Positions 1 to 10,938 of a DNA stretch of 64,000 nucleotides are shown here, one piece after another (position 1 is the first letter of the stretch; the number at the start of each line of letters is the position of its first letter). A model generated the notes under the pieces. It was not told the DNA's origin, made no database searches, and saw nothing but the letters and a program-made list of their open reading frames with translations. The translations under genes were made by a program, and so were the position numbers. This DNA comes from Aphrophora alni. Taxonomy: Eukaryota; Arthropoda; Insecta; Hemiptera; Aphrophoridae. Location of the stretch: NCBI GenBank assembly GCA_963513935.1, contig OY740772.1:17702098-17766097 (forward strand), read 5' to 3'.

Positions 1-310
1 GGCTCGTGTTGGTGAATCAGCATCCCTGATCTCGTAACTATATCACATTGTCTGAGAGGTAAAAGTTCAAAAGTACATTTTTGATAGTAACTTCGCTATT
101 TGCCTTCGTAGAAATGTGGGGTCTATCTATATGTAATGAGGCGTGTTAGAAGTTGAATAACACAGGAAATATGATCAAACAAATTATCCCTGTTTTGATA
201 TTTTCAATTAGACTTTTCTGAATTTCAATAGGGTTACAGAAATATTTCGTCTGTATGTGCTTACGTACAGACGACAACGACGACGACGGATGGACTTGTA
301 ACCGTGTAGA
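1..310 (+). repeat. Dispersed repeat family R2, copy 1 (cut by window edge)
   Basis: This stretch matches, by eye, three other places in the window (33600-33860, 39330-39770, 49940-50300). The shared marks are a block reading CTCGTAACTAT, the phrase ACTTCGCTATTTG followed by CGTCGTA, and, in this copy and the 39 kb one, a CGACAACGACGACG block near the right end. The element's left end lies outside the window. No convincing coding capacity is visible. It is probably a fragment of a non-autonomous transposable element; the class is unknown. Confidence 0.6.
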
Positions 311-1132
311 TGTGTCAGAAATTAGAGTTCGAAAGTTGATGACGATTATCAAACTTATCCTATATTTTGCGTAAGTAGAAGATTAAATATTTATTGGTTA
401 ACAAATGGTCCACACACATTCCACAATCTGTCTTTCGATATTAACAGAAACCTCAAATAAGTTACGTTTACACATACGTTATTGATACTAATTACGTTAA
501 AACTAACCCACTTTCGGAAACTGATCCATAGGCAATTAGTAAAACCTATTGGTGAGAAACTATTTATTGTTTTTCAGCCATTTAAAATATATTATTATGT
601 TTACTTTGATAAAGAATTTGTTGAAACGATTGTTTAAACTATGATAAATTACAAAAAGGGTAAAAATTCCTTCTCGTTCATCAGTTAGAAAAAAAAAGAT
701 GTTCACAAAATAAATATAAATAACATTGACTGAATACAAGCTCAACGGTGCCTCCAAAGTAAGACATTATCCCCCCCCCCCAAAACTTAAAAATAAGAAA
801 TCGAATCCTTAGTTGCGGTATTTTGAGCTTAAATAAATATGCACATTTTTTTCGGTATTTTTGCCTAAAATATTTTAAATTTTGATTGGTTTTTTCCCCA
901 TTTACAATTTGTTAAATTGAAATAAATAATGTTAAATATGATTAAAACGTGATAATAATAAATAGACGTGTATATTATAAGTACAGTTTTTATCTCAAAA
1001 TATTGCATACCGTCCAGAAATGTTGCTAATTTTGAGCAACAAATGAAATTTTTCAAATAAATAAATAAATACCAGATCCTGTAAAACAAAATGTAAACAA
1101 AAGATTATTGTAAATAGCAGAAAGTAAACTCT
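311..1132. other. AT-rich spacer, no gene seen
   Basis: Only short chance ORFs of up to about 74 codons are present, with no codon or domain signal. It contains a run of about 11 C at 770-780 and many A/T homopolymers. Confidence 0.6.
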
Positions 1133-1300
1133 TAGCGCTCAAATAATTTAATAGCATGTGTTTGGAAAAGAATAAGAGATGGTCAAGAGAGACCTGATAA
1201 AAAAAGGTCAAGAGGTATCTAACCCAGAACTACATGGAAAGAATTTGCAGCTCCAGCTAGGCTCCCTCGGAATTTAAATGAGCATCTAATTGCTGCATGG
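1133..1300 (+). repeat. Dispersed repeat family R3, copy
   Basis: This belongs to a family marked by AAGAGAGACCTGATA, then AAAGATGAAAGAGAGGGATC, then CTACATG and GTTCCAGCTAGG. Other copies lie at 13960-14085, 21985-22110, 27530-27620 and 47035-47200 on the plus strand, and at 33240-33430 and 41340-41530 on the minus strand. The purine-rich block reads openly in one frame in several copies, giving residues like EQELVKRDLIGKMKERD. It may therefore derive from coding sequence of a transposable element; no known domain is recognised. Confidence 0.6.
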
Positions 1301-1384
1301 TCATGGTTCAACTAGTGTTTGTAATTACTTGTGTTTTTTACTTTATTTTTAAAAATCACACTTGTATATAGGCTAGTTTTAGAT

Positions 1385-1620
1385 TTTGACTCTATGACTT
1401 AGCTTCTTTGGGTTCCTTTTTAAGTTCTAGTTATAGTTTTAGCTTGAATACATATCATCATAAAATAAATTTTTATTTATCACTTGAAAACGAAAGTTGA
1501 TCAATACTCTCGAAACGTCTTGTATTACTAAAGCTACACAAATGATGACATATGTCCGAAACAATTATATTATCATTTCAGATTGTTTATTAAAATTTTA
1601 AAATGTTTTCAGAAATGTCT
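1385..1620 (+). repeat. Dispersed repeat family R1, copy 1
   Basis: It is similar by eye to 3795-4010. Both start with GATTTTGACT, carry TTATCACTTGA and then CTCTCGAAACGT about 30 nt later, and continue into a similar downstream region. The TTGA(TGA)...GAAAC arrangement resembles a degenerate hammerhead core like the better motifs elsewhere in the window, but the conserved first C of CUGANGA is not preserved. Confidence 0.5.
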
Positions 1621-2639
1621 GTCAGTTATGTAATTAATACTTGTATTATTTTTGACGCATTTCAACTTTACGCCAGAATTATTAGTATTTTTCTAAAAAT
1701 ATTGGGAAAATAAATTCTTTCACAAAGGAAACAAATTAAACTCTGAAAGTTGATGTGACATCATCACCCCTCCTAACATTAAAGTCTCTATGACAGATTT
1801 ACTCGTCGCACATTACTACCAGTACTCGCAAAACCATTGGAAACAATAAATAAACAAATATTTGATAATTCTGACGCATAAAAACAAATCCAACCCTCAA
1901 ACAGATGCGTATAATGATCGGCTTGCGGTGGAATACGTCGTATATTTAGCGCAGGAAGATAGTGACGTATTAACGACACAGTTACATTATAATATTAGTT
2001 TAATAAATGTGCCCATGGCTGTCGGGGACACAATTATACCCCTAGTCGATTGTCATTTAAGGGTTGTTTATCTCTCCCCGCTGTTGATCATTTTAAAACA
2101 AACGTATTAGATTCGATCATAATTAATTTATTTATCATTTTATGCGACTCGTTGTTAGGCTTAAACAGTGTATTTTATAGCTGGATTATATTTACTGTTA
2201 TGAGTCTGGTGGATTGCACGTACTGTAAAGTTCTAAAACACTTTCCACGAACTGATTATTTAATTTAACGGATAAATTGTTGTGACGCAATGAAAATACT
2301 AAATTTTAATGTTTTTCAGATTTCGTTTTATTTAGAAATCAGTTGGTTATTTATTTTAATTGGACGGACTCTTTGGAGAGTTTATTACTGCCACGAGAAC
2401 TACGTTGTCAATCTAAACGTCGATTTTTATATCTTTTGCAGATCATCAATTCCATCGAGTTACTTTTAGATGCTAATTTTATTATCTCCAATCACGTGAG
2501 GATGGTGGGAAATTGATTTAGATTTGTGATATGGATTCTAAAGATGTGTTTTCAGGACGATAGTTTTTTTACGATTTTAATCAGTTTGTAGAATAAGTGA
2601 TTTGAAGACGCAGGATTATTGTTATTTTAGTCCCTCCAT
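1621..2639. other. AT-rich spacer, no gene seen
   Basis: Small ORFs on both strands near 1788-2268 overlap each other and show no domain signal, so I treat them as chance. No repeat similarity to the rest of the window was noticed. Confidence 0.5.
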
Positions 2640-3060
2640 GCACATCCTACTGTCAGTCTGCAGATCTTCATGGCATTACAGCTGGTAAACGTTCTTTTTT
2701 CCTGCCTCTAAAATTATCTCTATTGAGGACATCCAAAATCGCGCTCATAACATCTCTTTATCATCAGCGACAGTATCATCACTCCCTTAGATTTCCATAT
2801 CGTCTTTTACTTTAATATTTCCCATACGGATTGTTTCCTTGATTGTTCACCTTCACGGCTTATCCGGTTTATTGCAATCTCCACAGTTGTATGTACCCTA
2901 CGTTACTTTCTTGGAGTGACGGTAAGTCTCATTATCATACCTTCTATATACAGAGCTTAGGACCCTGTTCGGAATATTGTTGTAGAATATCTTCTACTGC
3001 TCTTTAGGTTAACTTCCAGGTTTCACTACTATGGAACAGAATGGGTCGCACTATAAATAG
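2640..3060 (-). pseudogene. Decayed LINE reverse transcriptase C-terminal region
   Basis: On the minus strand, around 3008-3060, one frame reads IVRPILFHSSETWKLT. This matches the well-known VRPVLLYGSETWTLT segment in the thumb and post-RT region of many non-LTR retrotransposon polymerases. Farther along, near 2925-2955 and in a shifted frame, comes RRYDNETYR, like the RRRYNHELY that follows in such proteins. Stops and frameshifts interrupt it, so it is a dead fragment, and catalytic motifs upstream are not present. It is unlike the intact Jockey element at 9200-13748, so a second LINE lineage (RTE- or CR1-like) once inserted here. The assignment rests on short motifs only. Confidence 0.5.
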
Positions 3061-3794
3061 GATTCAATTTATTAATTGGATTTCAAGGGGTTGTTTTTAG
3101 GACGAGGGTTATTTACTTTCTAATATGTTTGTAATGTGGTGGAGCAAAATTGTCATTTAATAAGTTTGAGTTTTTAACTTTTTAGGGTCCGTAGGTAAAC
3201 CTAAGTGTCTGTCCGCCTGTAAGTCGCAACCAGTTTACACAAACAAGATGATAAATCCTATATATTTAAAAATTTACATCTGTAGGCCTATTCTTTGTAT
3301 TGTCTCAGAGAGGAAAACAATAACTGTTACAAAACAGAAATTATCTAGGGATATGTAAGTGTAAAAATTATCAATTTGAATGTTTTAAAAATAATATGTG
3401 TGGTATATGAAATGAATCTAAAAGTTATTCTGATTACAAATATTATATATTTTTTATTAGACAAAAACAATTAATATGTTAATTAATAGTGTCATATCAT
3501 ATCCCCTTCCTCTAACTTGAAAACTGCGTGGCTTAAAATGATGAAAAGAATTATTTGTATTTTTAATTAAATTGCACTAAAAATCATATATTATAGTTTT
3601 TTATGATCAATACAACTTAAAATAACCACAAAATGAGAAATGTGTAGCTTATAAGTGTAAATAGCAGTTCTGTGAAATATTAGATAAACAATTCAATAGC
3701 CATTGAAAGATAGAACGCAGTTTTATTAATTTCTCTTTATTAGAGCCCGTTGGTAAAACTTATCACCTTTATAATTTGTCTCTCTGTCGTTACA
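3061..3794. other. AT-rich spacer, no gene seen
   Basis: No ORF of note. It includes one TAGGCCTA octamer at 3283-3290. Confidence 0.5.
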
Positions 3795-4010
3795 ATTTAA
3801 ACTGCCGCTTAAGGATTTTGACTGTATAAGCTGTCCTTAATTCCTAAGGTCATGTAGTTTTAGCAAAAGTTTGATCCTTTTTTCTCTCCATATTTTAGGT
3901 TTATCACTTGATGAAGTGAGTTGATTAAAACTCTCGAAACGTAATATATTATATTGCATATACAGTAATGATGGGAAATGTCTGATTAAGCAATATTATC
4001 AAAATTATGT
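3795..4010 (+). repeat. Dispersed repeat family R1, copy 2
   Basis: This is the partner of 1385-1620. It has TTGATGA at about 3910, a possible GTGAG/CTCTC stem with one mismatch, then GAAAC near 3936. The layout resembles a hammerhead core with T in place of the required C3, so self-cleavage is doubtful for this copy. Confidence 0.5.
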
Positions 4011-5750
4011 TACATTAATTTTGATTTACTACATAGCCGGGATAATTCAGAAATATTTTGGTAATCTTTACCTACAAATTGTATATGTAAGTTTATATAA
4101 ATACTTATCCCAAGTCGTTTCGTTTTCCGCCCCTCTTTCCATTTTAAAACAACAAAAACTATATCGTTATTCTATTTTGATGGATTCAATATAGTATTTT
4201 ATTTACCTCCAAATTGAAGAGAATTTAAATACCAACTTAATTTCTTAATTGTCAATTTTATTAAAGGGAAGGTTGTTACTATCTAACATAATACGAATGA
4301 TTATATCGTGAACAATTCATTTAAAAAATCTTCAATTTTACGCTTAAAAGTACATCATCTTATCTCCATACTTTATTACAGAATCTGTTGTTGTTTTTTT
4401 ACAACTACTTAAGGACAAGAAAATAAAAACGATAATAAAAACAACACAATAAAAAGGAGCGGTGTGTGTTTATATCCTCCCACAACTCGGAGGCTCATAA
4501 AAAGGAAAGAAAAACTTGCATCGCATAGTAAAAACTGTTTGAATGTTTCCCTCACAGATAGCGTTGAGTGTCCTATAGGTAGAGACTTGCCCGCGTTGCT
4601 AAGCAACCAAATCCCATTCATAAATCGTAGAAATGACGTCGAGAAGCGTCAATGTAAAATACCAGGAGTAACAGGATTGTAGGAGTGTGTAAGAAGGAGG
4701 AGGAGGAGGAAGGGAATGATGTCATCGTTAAGAAAAGAAGCGGGAGGTGCTTTACTAGAGAAATAGAAGTGTTTGGTGATTAGCTGGTTTAGGAATATTT
4801 TTATTTTTTTTAATAATTGAAAAGTTTTTTAATTCTTTTAGGAGCATTAACTGTAGTTTATCTCTGATAAATAATGGTAATATATATGTAAATATGTGCA
4901 CACAAACGAAAAAAAATCCAATATTTCAACCCTATTTGACGAAACGTATCCTATGTGTGATAAAACAAAAACAATACATCTGAAAAAGAAATCATATTGG
5001 TTTCAGATATCATATGACGTAAATACTAATTTATATATAATGTAAAATGACAGATATTTAAATTTTACCAAGCAAATATATCGTACGAACTTTTGTGCAC
5101 ACACTTTGAGAAAGGAAAGAATAATATTGGTCACTTTCGTACCCGAAAAAATATATATTTAACTTGTGCATCAAAAAGAATACAAATTATGTATTATTGA
5201 ATGTTGCTGTTATGAATTTCATATATATGAAAGTGAGTACCTAGGCTACTTATCAACTTTTTGTACATTTTTATTGCCTATTTTGTGCACTAAACTCGTC
5301 TTAATAATTCGAGTATCCATTTTTGGTATTTATTATTACACGATAATTTTCTTTTAGATGCAATTTTTCATATTGAGACATAAAAAAATTGGTACATTTG
5401 ATTTTGCCAAATTCGGTATTTATATGTTGATTTCTATTTTTAACGATAACATTCAAGACTTTTTTCTAAGATACCAATACATTTTGGCAGGTGACTAAGT
5501 TTTTAGGGGCCATTTTTAAAGTTTTAGTCTAATGGTATTTAGCTCCAAATTTTGAATGGTTGAATAAACGTGAGAACGTCACTATATACGTAAACGATAT
5601 ATTAAAATACAAAATTTCATCAAAATTGCTTCACTAGTTTATGTTGCAAGGAACTATACAAAATAGACATTCTGAAATAAAACATTTTTTTACTTAAGAT
5701 GATCACGATACGGTTTATTTGTTTTTGTGCAATATTTACTAGTCTTCAAT
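4011..5750. other. AT-rich spacer, no gene seen
   Basis: Overlapping ORFs of about 70 codons on opposite strands near 4409-4682, and one of 63 codons at 5166-5357, show no protein signature. A short GGA-rich purine tract lies near 4696-4712. Confidence 0.5.
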
Positions 5751-5766
5751 GTATTTAATTGTGTTC

Positions 5767-5811
5767 GTCATCTGATGATGGTATAAGAAATATCGAAACA
5801 TCTGTAATGAC
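5767..5811 (+). ncRNA. Hammerhead ribozyme-like motif (type I layout)
   Basis: The elements needed for a minimal hammerhead occur in order. Stem I 5' strand GTCAT is at 5767-5771 and core CTGATGA at 5772-5778. Stem II is GGTAT (5780-5784) with ATATC (5790-5794) around a 5-nt loop. GAAAC is at 5795-5799, then a tiny stem III with 4 nt between C5799 and G5804. The cleavage triplet GTA is at 5804-5806, followed directly by ATGAC (5807-5811), which pairs perfectly with the first GTCAT. Established knowledge: type I hammerheads with minimal stem III occur in Penelope-like elements and metazoan retrozymes. One oddity is an extra U (5779) between A9 and stem II, which may weaken activity. No reverse transcriptase is attached; a long-TIR element begins about 70 nt downstream. 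Confidence 0.5.
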
Positions 5812-5879
5812 AGAATGAAAGAACCTTCTAAACAATGACTACTTGACGTAAGTTAAATAATATTCATCAAATAATATTT

Positions 5880-6355
5880 GTTTACCATTATTATAATAAA
5901 TTTAGAAAGCATACCATTCTACATTAAATGTTCAAAGTGCTTCCCCTCTGCAGATGGTCAATGTGAAAACCTCAACTAATATCAGTTTATGAAAGTAGGC
6001 CTATTTTAAATCAGCTGTTTGCATTACCTTACAACAATGCAGCTTATTAACTGCATAGTTTTTTTAGTAGTAGGTTGTTTTCTAGTTTGTTATTGGATGT
6101 TATTTATCGAATAACGGCTTTCTCCATCGGTTTTCTTGTAAAGCTTTACATGAAAATCATGTTTTCACATGTCCATCTTCCTATTAAAAAATAAAGTTTG
6201 ATTTAATATGGCGGATCCAAGATGGCGGACAAAAGTTAAAAATCTAAAACAGTATAATTTTTTTAACTTCGTAGATCCACATTTGTTACTGCCTACAACT
6301 ATATCTTAGTTATTCGTTATAAAGCCGTTTTCATAATTGAAAGTCACCTTTTATA
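5880..6355 (+). mobile_element. Long-TIR non-autonomous element F1, right-half fragment
   Basis: This matches the right halves of the full F1 copies at 15642-16692 and 35991-37081. Shared blocks include the TGTTCAAAGTGCTTCC block, CAGCTGTTTGC, AACAATGCAGCTTATTAA and TTATTGGATG, then the right TIR containing GGCGGATCCAAGATGGCGG at about 6208-6228. The left half is missing. The terminal sequence can be read inward as the reverse complement of the left TIR of the other copies. No ORF of its own is seen. Confidence 0.7.
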
Positions 6356-6715
6356 TGGAGGAATCTGAACTATTATAGCCTATAGACATCTCTAGCTTCT
6401 CAAACAAAACATATTTGAATCTTGGAGCGAAATTCTATCTGTATGGTCTCAGATTAAGTTCGTTAAGAGTTAATTAATACCTTTCACAAATTTCAAAATG
6501 CTTGTTCTAATACTTTTAAAAAAAATATATATCCCCGTTAACCTTGATGTATTTAGTTTGGATTTTGCTCTCTTAAACAGCTACAAGCAACACATACGAG
6601 TAGGCCTACATTCTCTAGTAAATTTTTACATAATTAATTTTGAGAAAATTTTAGAAACAAAAATTCTGTAAGGTTGTTTAAGTGAATTTATCAGGAAATA
6701 TTTTCATTAATGCTG

Positions 6716-6920
<205 letters not shown>

Positions 6921-6924
6921 TTTT

Positions 6925-9188
6925 TTTAATTGTGGCACAGGCAACTGCTAGCGCCTCAGTCGGTAAGCCCCTGAAGTAAAAGTATATTTCAAACAACACA
7001 TTGTCTGAGGGAGACAAGAGCTCAATGATGGTTTAGTGAAGTCAAAGTGTTCATGAGGCAGTCAATAACTCCAAATATAGTCTGATGTTTTATTTATTAA
7101 TTAGTTGAACGTAGATATCTATTTAACCCATTGCCCAATGGGTATCCACGGCAAACAGCTTCCTCAGATGCCTACTCTTCTTGTTGTTCTGAAGTCTATC
7201 CTGTGACCTGTAGGCCTACTACATTCACTCCCGTGCAGGTGTGTCTTTCTTTAGCTTCCTTAATTTGTTAATACCACCACTCCGCTTTTCTTCTGTCTTC
7301 AGCCTGGCGCTAAAGTGCAAGCGGCCCGTGCTGATGGGGCACCGTCCTAAATATGTCTAGACAAACGGTGCTCTGGTCGGGTGAACTTTACTTTCCTCAG
7401 CTGCAATTCTACATACTGATGAAATGGAGCACCCGTGATGACTAACCTAAGGGGAGTCCTCTACTTCTTCGAGATAACCTCGACAACGCGGGGATAACAG
7501 ACCTAGTAAAGAAGGAGAAGCACACAACAAAGAGGGGAAGACAGGCCAGAATGGCTTCAGAAACAATAAGAAGGAACATCCCATTCTTGTCACTACGACA
7601 ACTTCGTGGGTAAGTGAACCCACCGAGAATGATGGGATCTACAGATTCTGTAAATAAAGGGAGGAAACCTAGAAAATCTATTAGTTTTATTCCTTATGGT
7701 AATGGACAACAGTGCTAGAAGTGTTTGCTGATATCAGATTTATGTAAAAGACATACCTAACCTTGACCTTCTCTATGACCTCCATTTAGTAAAGGAGTTG
7801 GGATTGGACGGAAGTTCCCCGTCTTACAAAAAGTGTTGGTGCACAATAGACCTCCAAAAGCCTCAGTTCATTTCACCCCCATAAAGGTAGATGCATAAAG
7901 AGTACTACTAAAAGTAGGGGTTTTGTGAGGAAAATAACCCATATATGACAGCTCTCATGAATTGCGGTAATTAAGGTGTAAACGGGAATGAGACTTCTAT
8001 AGTATTTCAAGCCAAGACAATTTATTTGTTCTAAATTTCTTTTAGTTTACTTAAGGGATAGTGTTAGTGTACCAGTAACAAGCTTTTCTGATCAATCTTA
8101 AATAGGCTTGTGTACCCAACATCCCATTAAACACGTTTCACTTAGTGGACCGGTTTAAATATCTTTTTAACTAAAATCCCTCTGAGACATGCTCATTCAC
8201 TGCATAATAGTCTTAATATTAGGGGAGTAAATAGAAAACATTACCAAACTTACTGCAGTATTCCAGAATATTAATTCTGTTTTAAAAATGGCGATCGACA
8301 AAACAACGAAATAACATAAGAAATTAAAAATAGTTCCATAATAATATGTTTCGCTAAAAGGGTATTATTTACATTATATATTTCAGCCAGTTGAAACATC
8401 ATCAGTTACCAAATAGCTAACAGAATGTTTCCTTTGATGAAAATAAGGCCAACCTATTTATCCAATTACATTTATCTAAAAAATAACTTTTGTTCAAATC
8501 GTATGTTATATTTGGTATAAATACATATTTTTTGTACATATATTTATACAGTAGAATGAGCTGGTTTTCTTGGAAAATACTCTTTAGATAGTACATTGAC
8601 ATTAATATTTTTTAAAAAATCACCTCCACATAAACGTGGGAACGGTTCCGCTTAAACGCACACAGGAAAGTTTGTGTAATATTTATTCATCAAATAGTTT
8701 ATATTTACAGTACTTAAAAATAAAAATGATAAATACAATGATTACACAATAACCCATTCAAAAAAATATGATTATATTAACGCAAAAAAGATGCTCAAAT
8801 CTGAAACTCCAAAAAGTCGAAAACGAGTGAAATTTCTCCCCATATTTTGATTTAATAACCTGTTCTTTCCCTTCATTTTCAACTTGGTACAAATATTCTT
8901 TGATATATATCAAAGAACTCAATAAACTATGTTTGAACTGCTTTGGCATGTTATTAAAAACATTTATGTAAGATATAACGAAAGTTTGTAATTTTTAAAT
9001 ATTTATTCCATTTTTGAACACACACTGCTTCAATCAATCTGAGATTGTTTAGTGGAGTACTGGTGTTCTAATTTGGAAAATATAAGATATATATATATTG
9101 ATTGTGATAAATATATAAGAAAGTTTTATCATCTTAAATATTAAAATACTTTTATCATTTCCTTAAAGCTAAACACCAATATTATGTC
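6925..9188. other. Intergenic region with a GC-richer island, no gene recognised
   Basis: Positions about 7100-7920 are visibly less AT-rich than their surroundings and lack long ORFs, which suggests an old transposon or UTR fragment. I cannot name it. A perfect 22-bp palindrome sits at 8896-8917 (arm TTCTTTGATAT). The rest is AT-rich spacer. Confidence 0.45.
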
Positions 9189-9199
9189 AATAAAAATGT
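9189..9199 (+). repeat. Target-site duplication, left copy
   Basis: AATAAAAATGT here recurs exactly at 13749-13759, just after the A-rich tail of the LINE. Base composition changes sharply right after 9199, from AT-rich flank to GC-rich element sequence, which supports this as the left insertion boundary. Part of the duplication is A-rich, so its exact length against the tail is slightly uncertain. Confidence 0.7.
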
Positions 9200-9348
9200 G
9201 TCCGTGTGGGATGCTGGTCCCATATCGGACGCCTCCCCAGGTGGCGGATAGGGGAACGCCTCTCAGATATGAGTGGTACCGGGGAAATCAAATACCCGGG
9301 GCGGACCAAAAACCAGATAGGGGAAGGTACCCCGAAAATAAACCAAGC

Positions 9349-10938
9349 ATGGAAGGATTAGAAAAGAAGAAGGAGATTACGGTGCAGGGAGTCGGATCCC
9401 CAGTACCGGCGTCTGTCAGGAGTGAGAAAGCGGGCTCCGGGACGTCGTCAGCCAGCGACTGCAATACCAAAAAGGAAGAAAATCCATTTCAGAGGAGCAA
9501 CACTACCCAAAGATCTCCGAAGAATATGGACAAGCTAGGATCAAGCATTGCTGTCAAAAGCAGCAAAGAAATCAGGCACTCACTTTCTGAAGAAAGTAAT
9601 GACTTATCTAGTCTGGTTGAGGAAAATAGGGAACTTCGTAAGAAACTGAGTGAAATTGAGTTACTCTGTAGTGCACTCAGAAGTGAAATCACTGAACTAA
9701 GATCAAGTTCAGTTAATCCAAAACCAACGACAAGTCGAGACTCTGACCAGTCAGAGTTCCACACTGATGAAGAAGAATTGGCTAGGGAAACTGATTGGGT
9801 GCTCAAGAAGAATAAAAGATCTGCAAAGAAAAGGAAGGCAGAGTTTTCCCCTGAAATTGGGCAAATAAAGTCTAAGAGTACTTCAATTAATGTGAATAGT
9901 CTTAAAAATAGAACTACTCAAAAGGAACATCAACCTCCGCCAATAAATATCTGTGAGGTATCTGATTATTCTAAATTGCTTTGTATTCTGAAGGCAACAA
10001 CAGAAAAAGAGTTGAAGGTCACTACATTAAATAATGACAAGTGGAAAATCAATGCTCCTGATTCAGACTCTTACAGAGCACTGACGAAAAGGCTAACAGA
10101 AGAAAGAGTGGAATGGTACACTTATGAAGATAAAAACAATCGCCCATTGAGAGTGGTAGCAAGAGGTATCCACGCTTCATGCGCTAAAGAAGATATAATG
10201 GAAGAACTGGATAAGGGTGGATTTAAAATTATTGATGCAGTCAATATTTTGAAGAAGGAAATTCAGGAGAATGAAAGAGGGGAACGGGTTGTGACGAAGC
10301 GTGGCCTTCCACTCTTTATGTTGACTTTTGATAATCGAGAGAGTGTGGAAAAGGTTTACAACATCAAAACTATACTGAACTTGGTCGTTAAAATTGAACC
10401 GTTAAGGAAAACTAGTACATTGATACCTCAGTGTAAAAGGTGCCAAGGGTACAATCACACGCAAGCTTACTGTCAGAGGGATCCACGCTGCGTGAAGTGT
10501 GCTGGAAAACATCTTGCGACAAACTGCAACTTAGACAGGCAAATGGCTGCTAAATGTATTAATTGTAAAGGAGCTCATCCAGCTAATTATAGGGGCTGTG
10601 AGGTAGCCAAAGAACTTCAAAAAAGACGAGACATGGCGATGAAACCACAGAAACAAAATCTACCGAAAATTGCGCAAACTAAAGAAATAAGTTCTAGAAA
10701 TACTGCAGGCAATCAAGAGGTTATGCATAATAGGCGTAATTCTATACAAAATTCATATGCAAGTATCCTGAATAAGAACAGTGATAAAAGCGAAATTCCT
10801 CCTATAACAGATACGCTTAAAGTGATTCTCACAAGACTGGATGAGCAAAATAACGCAAACAAAATCATTTTTGAGAGACTGAGTAAACTGGAAAACCTTT
10901 TAAAAAGCAAAAGATATCCACATGAACTACAATCTTAA
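9349..10938 (+). CDS. LINE ORF1, gag-like nucleic-acid-binding protein
   Basis: ORF1 proteins of Jockey-type elements bind the element RNA and form ribonucleoprotein particles. The frame is open from 9184, but ATGs at 9184 and 9196 lie in or before the target duplication, outside the element. I therefore prefer ATG 9349 (protein begins MEGLEKKKE, 529 aa); ATG 9211 is another option. The order is: a charged, Ser-rich N-terminus; a Leu/Glu-rich likely coiled coil at about 9583-9710; a basic stretch KKNKRSAKKRK near 9808; and a PRE_C2HC-like region at about 10160-10430. Three zinc knuckles follow: CX2CX4HX4C (from 10432), CX2CX3HX4C (from 10489) and CX2CX3HX6C (10555-10599). It overlaps ORF2 by 17 nt in a different frame. 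Confidence 0.9.
   Translation: MEGLEKKKEITVQGVGSPVPASVRSEKAGSGTSSASDCNTKKEENPFQRSNTTQRSPKNMDKLGSSIAVKSSKEIRHSLSEESNDLSSLVEENRELRKKLSEIELLCSALRSEITELRSSSVNPKPTTSRDSDQSEFHTDEEELARETDWVLKKNKRSAKKRKAEFSPEIGQIKSKSTSINVNSLKNRTTQKEHQPPPINICEVSDYSKLLCILKATTEKELKVTTLNNDKWKINAPDSDSYRALTKRLTEERVEWYTYEDKNNRPLRVVARGIHASCAKEDIMEELDKGGFKIIDAVNILKKEIQENERGERVVTKRGLPLFMLTFDNRESVEKVYNIKTILNLVVKIEPLRKTSTLIPQCKRCQGYNHTQAYCQRDPRCVKCAGKHLATNCNLDRQMAAKCINCKGAHPANYRGCEVAKELQKRRDMAMKPQKQNLPKIAQTKEISSRNTAGNQEVMHNRRNSIQNSYASILNKNSDKSEIPPITDTLKVILTRLDEQNNANKIIFERLSKLENLLKSKRYPHELQS

Noticed and set aside
8966..8974. ATGTAAGAT as an alternative LINE target duplication with 13756-13764
   Set aside because: It is shorter than the 11-bp AATAAAAATGT pair, and it would place about 225 nt of AT-rich flank-like sequence inside the element.
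9489..9806. Minus-strand ORFs within the LINE (also 11680-11958, 12748-13041, 13084-13338)
   Set aside because: They are shadows of ORF1 and ORF2 on the opposite strand.
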